A stretch of DNA of 48,079 nucleotides from Flavobacteriaceae bacterium (lineage in GTDB: Bacteria; Bacteroidota; Bacteroidia; Flavobacteriales; Flavobacteriaceae): the NCBI GenBank assembly GCA_025800395.1, contig JAOXRU010000275.1, forward strand, positions 1 to 48,079, in the 5' to 3' direction. The notes beneath the pieces were generated by a model. The model saw only the letters and a list, made by a program, of their open reading frames with translations. It was not told the origin of the DNA and made no database searches. Shown here in pieces: positions 43,402-48,079 of the stretch (position 1 is its first letter; each line of letters opens with the position of its first letter). Position numbers and translations under genes: made by a program.

Positions 43402-43966
43402 GTTTTTCTTTTAATATTTTATCGATATGTTTCACTGCCTTTTGCAATCTTTCTTTTTTTCCTCCTTTTAAAAGTACAAAATTTCGATTATACTTTACCA
43501 GAGTATTTTCAAAATGTTTAAACATCTCTTCTCTATGATTGGGCTTATCTCTAAGATCATCTGCCTCCCATGGCACGTCTATATAGGTCAGAAAATAAAT
43601 GTCGTAAGTGTTTTGCAAAGCATACCTCTCCAAAACAGGATCGCAACTACCCAAATAATAAGCCTCCGAATACACCTTGGTCTCCAGCAGATCTGTATCG
43701 CAAATCAATACATCTGTGGCCTTGGTCACCAAATCGTTTTCCAAGCGCATCTGCCCTTCTGCTATGGGCAACAAATCTTCTGGTTCACAGGTTTTTCGTT
43801 CGTTATTCCATTTGTTTTGTAAATACTCCCTAGCGTATTCTGGCACCCAAACCGTGTTGTAGTATCTTGCCAACTGCTCCGACAAGGTGGTTTTTCCTGT
43901 AGATTCTGGGCCAAACAACACTACCTTTACAATGTCTGAATCTTTTTGTTTATACTTTTCTTCCAT
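43388..43966 (-). CDS. NadR-type P-loop kinase (AAA_28 family)
   Basis: 192 residues from ATG 43966. The longer frame starting at 44116 would run inside the PnuC gene and opens with low-quality sequence. Walker A GPESTGKTT at 19-27, then VPEYAREYL and the CDTDLLETKVY segment are typical of the NadR kinase domain and relatives that phosphorylate ribosylnicotinamide. The adenylyltransferase domain of full NadR is absent. It overlaps pnuC by 40 nt and DUF4301 by 14 nt. In a thiamine locus the same fold could phosphorylate thiamine, so the substrate is open. Confidence 0.85.
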   Translation of the reverse strand: MEEKYKQKDSDIVKVVLFGPESTGKTTLSEQLARYYNTVWVPEYAREYLQNKWNNERKTCEPEDLLPIAEGQMRLENDLVTKATDVLICDTDLLETKVYSEAYYLGSCDPVLERYALQNTYDIYFLTYIDVPWEADDLRDKPNHREEMFKHFENTLVKYNRNFVLLKGGKKERLQKAVKHIDKILKEKRDSR

Positions 43967-44556
43967 TCTATATATCCTTGAATTGCCAATACTAAAAAGA
44001 TGGTAAACTGAATTCCAGAAAACCCTAATCCTTTTATAAAATACAGTGGTATGGAAATAATGTTTCCAAATATCCAAAGTATCCAATGTTCTATTTTTTT
44101 GTTTGCCATCAACCACATGGCGGCAAAAAACACCCCAGTTGTAAAGGTGTCAAAATAATCGGTCATTCTATCAAACCGATTAAAATACAAATACACCCCG
44201 ATTACAAATATTGCGGTACTAATAAATATCCCCAAAGTCTTCATCCAATCGAGCTGATTGCATTTGGTAATTGGAATATGCTGGTCTCCTACCAATTTCG
44301 CCCACATATACCAACCATATATGCTCATTAAGGTGTAATATACATTGATAATCAAATCGCCATATAAGGTAAATTGGTAGCAGATGTATACATAAATAGC
44401 GGTGCTTATAATACCTGTTGGATACACCCAGATACTTTCCTTTTTGGCAAACCATACACTAGCTATTCCAAATACAACAGCCGTGATTTCCAAAACAATA
44501 TTAAAGGTAGTTGCCTCCTTATACGGCGTTAAAAAAAACTCAAAAATGGGGTTCAT
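43927..44556 (-). CDS. pnuC: PnuC-family vitamin transporter
   Basis: 209 residues with about seven membrane helices, typical of PnuC (SWEET-like fold). Conserved family parts: ESIWVYPTGIIST, INVYYTLMSIYGWYMW and EHWILWIFGNIISIPLYF with a W-x-x-W pattern. PnuC carries nicotinamide riboside, while PnuT/PnuX paralogs carry thiamine or riboflavin; uptake is driven by phosphorylation of the cargo inside, which a coupled kinase gene would do. The adjacent thiamine-binding protein and TPP-controlled receptor point to thiamine; the NadR-like kinase points to nicotinamide riboside. The start overlaps the thiamine-binding gene by 17 nt. Confidence 0.9.
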   Translation of the reverse strand: MNPIFEFFLTPYKEATTFNIVLEITAVVFGIASVWFAKKESIWVYPTGIISTAIYVYICYQFTLYGDLIINVYYTLMSIYGWYMWAKLVGDQHIPITKCNQLDWMKTLGIFISTAIFVIGVYLYFNRFDRMTDYFDTFTTGVFFAAMWLMANKKIEHWILWIFGNIISIPLYFIKGLGFSGIQFTIFLVLAIQGYIEWKKSINKKIQTL

Positions 44557-44800
44557 AGGTGCTTCGGTCCGTTTTTACAATTTTCATATAGAGCAATCCT
44601 ATTTCCATCAGCTCCATAGTTGTTTTTATTTCTTTTTGCAACATGTGCATTACCTCATCGTAGTCTCCAAATACTTGTGTGCTCAAGGCGTTTTCTTGTA
44701 CCTCCAATCCGGAGCTGCGCAATTTTTTTATAAAATCTACAATAAGTGGCTCAAAATCGTCTTGCAAAGGACTAAGAGTGAGTTCTACAGATATTTTCAT
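44540..44800 (-). CDS. thiamine-binding protein of the YkoF/MTH1187 family
   Basis: 86 residues from ATG 44800 (MKISVELTLSPLQDDFEPLI), chosen because the ATG overlaps the upstream stop as ATGA. It has a ferredoxin-like alpha-beta fold: VELTLSPL, then a helix, then STQVFGDYDEVM and MEIGLLYMKI. This is PF01910 (Thiamine_BP), whose members bind thiamine or HMP without being enzymes. It sits between the VOC gene and pnuC in a tight operon, which supports a thiamine cargo for PnuC. Confidence 0.82.
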   Translation of the reverse strand: MKISVELTLSPLQDDFEPLIVDFIKKLRSSGLEVQENALSTQVFGDYDEVMHMLQKEIKTTMELMEIGLLYMKIVKTDRSTYEPHF

Positions 44801-45186
44801 ATAGTATGTTCTTCTACACGCCAAGGCGGATATTTTCTATTTTCCCCAGCATGGTACAATATTATTTTGTTGTTGTCCAGATCGCGAAGTTTGGCTTCCC
44901 TCCACAACCAGCGCTCATCCACAGGTTCTGTATCAAAAACAATGCCTTTTTGTTGGAGTTCGCTCACATAGCTGTCGAGTTCTTCGCATTCGAAATACAC
45001 ACAGATGCCATCTCCTTTTGGCAATGTAGCTCTTTGCGACAAAGAAAAAGTAGCATCCCCATCCGGACATTCAAAACGGGCATAATTCGGCAAAGCTTTA
45101 ACGATCAGCTTCAATCCCAACTTTTGATAAAAAACAATGGCTTTTTCTACATCCGATACAGGAACTGTAATTTGATTTAAATTCAT
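44797..45186 (-). CDS. VOC (glyoxalase/bleomycin-resistance-like) protein
   Basis: 129 residues from ATG 45186. Two beta-alpha-beta-beta-beta modules: LNQITVPVSDVEKAIVFYQK and GICVYFECEELDSYVSELQQ, then WREAKLRDLDNNKIILY. The family covers glyoxalases, dioxygenases and binding proteins; here the metal ligands are not obvious. Start and stop both overlap the neighbours by 4 nt (ATGA), so it is translationally coupled within the phosphopantetheinyl transferase operon. Function unknown. Confidence 0.85.
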   Translation of the reverse strand: MNLNQITVPVSDVEKAIVFYQKLGLKLIVKALPNYARFECPDGDATFSLSQRATLPKGDGICVYFECEELDSYVSELQQKGIVFDTEPVDERWLWREAKLRDLDNNKIILYHAGENRKYPPWRVEEHTI

Positions 45187-45824
45187 ATACAATCGATTGG
45201 TTGCGCGTAGGCGCAGCTAAAATTTTCCAACTCCAAAAAATGCACTTGAAACTTACTGATTTTACCCCTATACGATATGGTTGCTTGGGTACAAAGTTCC
45301 TCAAAACCAAAATCTTCTACAAAGATATGTTCTAGAAACAACAAACCCGGTGTAGCAAAAATCTTGTAAAGCGCCTCTTTTGCACCCCACACTAGGGTGA
45401 GTTTCCGAATGACGGCTTCGGAATTGGCCAGAGTTCTATACTCGTGTATTGGGGTAAATTTGTGTGCAATACGCAAAATTTTATCCCTGCGTTTTTCGAT
45501 ATCTATCCCCACCTCCTTATTGCTGCTCACGATAACGGCCGCAAAATCAAACGAATGAGTGATAGAAATATAACTTCCGTCTTTCAAATGCGGTTTGCCA
45601 TTTTTGTCATAGTACAAATCAGCAGGGGTATAACCCAACAGTTTTAGCAATTGGCGCACACTCAAAAATCCGCGTCTGTGAATTTCCGATCGCATATTTC
45701 CCAATCTCTCTTTACAAGATTTGGTGAGTGTGATCCCCTCTTCTAGTACCTTTTCGGACTCTTCTATTTTCCAAATCAGCAATCTAAAACTCGAATCTTC
45801 TTCTATGGCTTTAAAGAGTGGCAT
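45183..45824 (-). CDS. 4'-phosphopantetheinyl transferase, Sfp/AcpS superfamily
   Basis: 213 residues from ATG 45824 (MPLFKAIEEDSSFRLLIWKI); a TTG four codons earlier is a weaker start. Motifs SITHS (87-91), GIDIE (106-110, Mg-binding Asp and Glu) and WGAKEALYK (146-154) define the Sfp-type family. It moves phosphopantetheine from CoA to carrier proteins. First gene of the operon leading to VOC, thiamine-binding protein, PnuC, kinase and DUF4301, and divergent from ahcY with 88 nt between the two starts. In flavobacteria it is usual next to ahcY. Confidence 0.93.
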   Translation of the reverse strand: MPLFKAIEEDSSFRLLIWKIEESEKVLEEGITLTKSCKERLGNMRSEIHRRGFLSVRQLLKLLGYTPADLYYDKNGKPHLKDGSYISITHSFDFAAVIVSSNKEVGIDIEKRRDKILRIAHKFTPIHEYRTLANSEAVIRKLTLVWGAKEALYKIFATPGLLFLEHIFVEDFGFEELCTQATISYRGKISKFQVHFLELENFSCAYAQPIDCI

Positions 45825-45844
45825 ATCATTTTCCAATTAATATG

Positions 45845-45852
45845 TACCTTTG
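45845..45852 (+). promoter_or_regulatory. -7 box TACCTTTG for ahcY
   Basis: Exact TAnnTTTG match, giving a leader of about 54 nt. Because it overlaps the earliest in-frame ATG (45850), it rules that ATG out as the ahcY start. Confidence 0.6.
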
Positions 45853-45869
45853 CATCAAAATTTGAAGCC

Positions 45870-45885
45870 AGCTACACCTGTAGCT
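45870..45885 (+). promoter_or_regulatory. 16-nt palindrome in the ahcY leader
   Basis: AGCTACA (45870-45876) and TGTAGCT (45879-45885) are perfect complements around CC, about 10 nt after the predicted transcript start. It can be an operator or an RNA hairpin; no known riboswitch fits. Confidence 0.35.
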
Positions 45886-45912
45886 ACAAAAATAGCAAAT
45901 ATTAAAACAATC

Positions 45913-47229
45913 ATGAGTACTACTACAATTCCATATGTTTCTCACAAGGTAAAAGATATTTCTTTGGCCGCTTGGGGAAGAAAAGAAATCGAATTGGCCG
46001 AAGCAGAAATGCCAGGCTTAATGAGCCTACGCGAAGAATACAAAGACTCGCAACCATTAAAAGGCGCCAGAATAGCTGGTTGCTTGCATATGACCATACA
46101 AACCGCTGTTTTGATCGAAACTCTAGTGGCACTTGGGGCCGAGGTGACTTGGAGCTCTTGTAATATTTTCTCTACCCAAGATCAGGCTGCCGCAGCTATA
46201 GCCGCAGCAGGCATTCCTGTGTACGCATGGAAAGGAATGAATGAGGAGGAATTTGATTGGTGTATAGAGCAAACTTTGTTTTTTGGAGAAGATCGCAAGC
46301 CACTTAATATGATATTGGATGATGGTGGAGATCTAACCAATATGGTATTGGACAAATATCCGGAGTTGGCGGCAGGCATCAACGGCCTAAGCGAAGAAAC
46401 CACCACAGGAGTACACCGTTTATACGAGCGTATGAAAAACGGCACTTTGCCAATGCCAGCCATAAATGTAAATGACAGTGTTACTAAGAGCAAGTTCGAC
46501 AATAAATACGGCTGTAGAGAATCGGCAGTAGATGCCATACGAAGAGCAACCGATGTAATGCTTGCAGGAAAACGAGTTGTTGTTTGTGGTTATGGAGATG
46601 TTGGGAAAGGTACTGCCGCATCGTTTAGAGGTGCTGGTAGTATCGTTACCATCACAGAAATAGATCCAATTTGTGCTTTACAAGCTGCTATGGATGGTTT
46701 TGAAGTTAAAAAACTAGAAACCGTAGTTGGAAAAGCCGATGTGGTAATCACTACCACAGGAAACAAAGACATTGTGCAAGCAGCACATTTCGAGGCTATG
46801 AAAGACAAAACTATTGTTTGTAATATTGGGCATTTCGACAACGAAATCGATATGGCGTGGCTCAATAACAACCATGGCAACACCAAAGTGGAAATTAAAC
46901 CACAAGTAGACAAATATACCATAGCAGGAAACGATATTATTGTTCTTGCAGAAGGGCGTTTGGTAAATCTTGGCTGCGCTACAGGCCACCCAAGTTTTGT
47001 GATGAGCAACTCTTTTACCAACCAAACTTTGGCACAAATCGAATTGTGGACCAATAAAGAAGCCTACGAAAACAAAGTATATATGCTTCCCAAACATTTG
47101 GATGAAAAAGTAGCCAAATTGCACTTAGAAAAAATTGGTGTCGAACTTACCGAATTGCGCCCAGATCAGGCTGCGTATATTGGCGTGGAAGTGGAAGGTC
47201 CTTTTAAACCAGAATACTATAGATACTAA
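45913..47229 (+). CDS. ahcY: adenosylhomocysteinase
   Basis: 438 residues from ATG 45913 ([20 protein letters not shown]). It hydrolyses S-adenosylhomocysteine to adenosine and homocysteine, clearing the inhibitor of methyltransferases. NAD-binding GYGDVGKG is in the middle, with [17 protein letters not shown] before it, and the C-terminal PFKPEYYRY carries the family Lys and Tyr. Cytoplasmic tetramer. Downstream is a strong terminator. Confidence 0.97.
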   Translation: MSTTTIPYVSHKVKDISLAAWGRKEIELAEAEMPGLMSLREEYKDSQPLKGARIAGCLHMTIQTAVLIETLVALGAEVTWSSCNIFSTQDQAAAAIAAAGIPVYAWKGMNEEEFDWCIEQTLFFGEDRKPLNMILDDGGDLTNMVLDKYPELAAGINGLSEETTTGVHRLYERMKNGTLPMPAINVNDSVTKSKFDNKYGCRESAVDAIRRATDVMLAGKRVVVCGYGDVGKGTAASFRGAGSIVTITEIDPICALQAAMDGFEVKKLETVVGKADVVITTTGNKDIVQAAHFEAMKDKTIVCNIGHFDNEIDMAWLNNNHGNTKVEIKPQVDKYTIAGNDIIVLAEGRLVNLGCATGHPSFVMSNSFTNQTLAQIELWTNKEAYENKVYMLPKHLDEKVAKLHLEKIGVELTELRPDQAAYIGVEVEGPFKPEYYRY

Positions 47230-47251
47230 ATAAAGAACGCTACAATAGTAC

Positions 47252-47286
47252 AAACCGTTTGGGACGTAGAACCAAACGGTTTTTTT
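47252..47286 (+). terminator. rho-independent terminator after ahcY
   Basis: Perfect 11-bp stem (47252-47262 with 47272-47282), loop of 9 nt, then T to 47286. Confidence 0.92.
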
Positions 47287-47557
47287 GTACTCGCTTCCTC
47301 TTCTTGTACAATTACCCATGTTTTCGTTGTTTCTTTTTCCTAAAGCTTGGTTTATTTCCTATATCCAAAAAGCAGCCTATTTGGCAGTTTATCGATACTT
47401 TCGCGCCTTTAGTCTTCACAAAACCTCTGATCTACGTGCAATAAAAATAGCTCGATCTCTAAGTTTTTAATTTTGTGTTAGTCATAATCGAAAACCATAA
47501 GATATTTACTGTACACTTTCTTTTAGACTATCCGCATAACGCATAAACCCCCAAATC
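47287..47557. other. intergenic region, no supportable gene
   Basis: Two plus-strand frames of about 60 codons exist but start inside or just after the ahcY terminator and have poly-Phe/Leu composition; I do not trust them. It must contain the promoter of the lipoprotein remnant at 47558. Confidence 0.4.
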
Positions 47558-47959
47558 ATGAAGAAATCTTTCCTCCTGATTGCATCCCTGGTAATTGCTG
47601 CTTGCTCTACAAAAGAGGAAATTGGTATATCGCCACAAATCGCCTTGAAAGTACAAAGCGTCACCCACAATTTTCGCCCATTTGGATTAGCAGTATGTTA
47701 GCGACGTAGAATCTATTGTTTTCGAAGTTACTCTCAACAACAAAATTATAGCTACAGCTGTTGGACGACCGTATTTTGAGTTGAAAGATCTGGAACCAAA
47801 CACAAATTATGAGGTAGCAGTGAGCACCAAAAACTCTTTGGGAAAATAGCTAAAAACCAAGTGAGCTTCCAGACAAAGGCAGCACCAAGTCCCGACAAAT
47901 TTCAGGTAGAAGCTTCATATATAGATAGTACGACTATAAATAACGTGAGTTCGATATAA
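47558..47959 (+). pseudogene. frameshifted lipoprotein with fibronectin-III-like domains
   Basis: The gene opens MKKSFLLIASLVIAACSTKE (lipobox IAAC, Cys16) and closes at TAG 47699. The next frame (47691-47849) reads YVSDVESIVFEVTLNNKII, then YFELKDLEPNTNYEVAVST, a fibronectin-III strand pattern, and ends at TAG. A third frame (47849-47959) reads AKNQVSFQTKAAPSPDKFQV, the start of a second such domain, and ends at TAA. A TAG also replaces a probable Trp just before 47691. So there are at least two frameshifts plus a nonsense change; decay or sequence error. The remainder to 48079 may continue the same remnant. Confidence 0.65.
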
Positions 47960-48079
47960 CTTACGCACACAGTTTATTTTGATTTTCTTAGGCTAGGCGT
48001 GGCTTTGAAGGGCTATTTATAGCTCGAAAAGATCACAACGACGCATAAGGAAAGACAAAATGAATCTATAGAAAGCCTT

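Noticed and set aside
43967..44116. N-terminal extension of the NadR-type kinase
   Set aside because: The extra 50 residues lie inside the pnuC gene in another frame and show no kinase features; ATG 43966 precedes the Walker A at a normal distance.
45850..45912. Upstream ATG for ahcY
   Set aside because: It falls within the TACCTTTG -7 box, so a transcript from that promoter would not include it; the family start is at 45913.
1..48079. CRISPR arrays, tRNA, rRNA, prophage or integrase genes
   Set aside because: No regularly spaced repeats, cloverleaf sequences or phage structural genes were seen on reading both strands; weak tRNA-like strings were inside coding genes.

Overview
The window looks like a chromosomal segment of a Bacteroidota bacterium, most likely Flavobacteriales. 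It is AT-rich, and many start regions carry a TAnnTTTG -7 box instead of a Shine-Dalgarno sequence. Several neighbourhoods are typical of flavobacteria: ftsX-DUF3098-uppP-truB, greA-HIT, mrp-nfu, and a thioredoxin-reductase-like ferredoxin reductase next to a 2Fe-2S ferredoxin. There is also a SusC-less TonB receptor behind a TPP riboswitch. No tRNA, rRNA or CRISPR array was seen. These are readings by eye; no search was run.

Layout. 1-1.8 kb: the first codons of a probable transposase, a secreted beta-barrel-like protein and an unknown protein. 2.0-4.9 kb: iron-sulfur and redox genes (mrp, nfu, ferredoxin-NADP reductase, ferredoxin). 5.1-9.5 kb: a propeller lipoprotein overlapping a metallophosphoesterase, then a large GAF-type protein. 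9.7-12.7 kb: a small broken gene, a serine hydrolase lipoprotein and a secreted FGE-sulfatase/FISUMP protein. 12.8-17.7 kb: an HD hydrolase fused to a Pycsar-effector-like membrane domain, divergent from a 1224-residue phosphoesterase-Omp85 fusion. 17.8-23.8 kb: ferritin, YugP-like peptidase, LeuS and an unknown protein. 24.4-28.4 kb: a secreted laminin-G-like protein, a GH109-type secreted oxidoreductase-fold glycosidase and a ketopantoate-reductase-like enzyme. 28.5-32 kb: ftsX-DUF3098-uppP-truB and a TonB-C-like protein. 32-38.8 kb: thioredoxin-like protein, aat, a fresh IS4-family insertion, DUF3127, a histidine kinase, HIT/GreA and a Rieske-like lipoprotein. 38.8-45.8 kb: the vitamin locus described next. 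45.9-48 kb: ahcY and a frameshifted FN3 lipoprotein.

The most coherent system is at 38.8-45.8 kb. A TonB-dependent receptor sits behind a TPP riboswitch with a leader terminator. Upstream on the same strand is a tightly overlapped gene string: phosphopantetheinyl transferase, VOC protein, thiamine-binding (YkoF/MTH1187-like) protein, PnuC-type transporter, NadR-type P-loop kinase and DUF4301. This suggests a thiamine (or nicotinamide riboside) uptake and phosphorylation pathway. The DUF4301 protein carries motifs that resemble UDP-sugar pyrophosphorylases.

Other points of interest are the orphan HD-Pycsar-effector fusion, the phosphoesterase-barrel fusion with a kinase-like DRH segment, a dispersed 26-nt hairpin repeat at gene 3' ends (one copy supplies an in-frame stop to a decayed gene), and an IS with an intact 9-bp target duplication.
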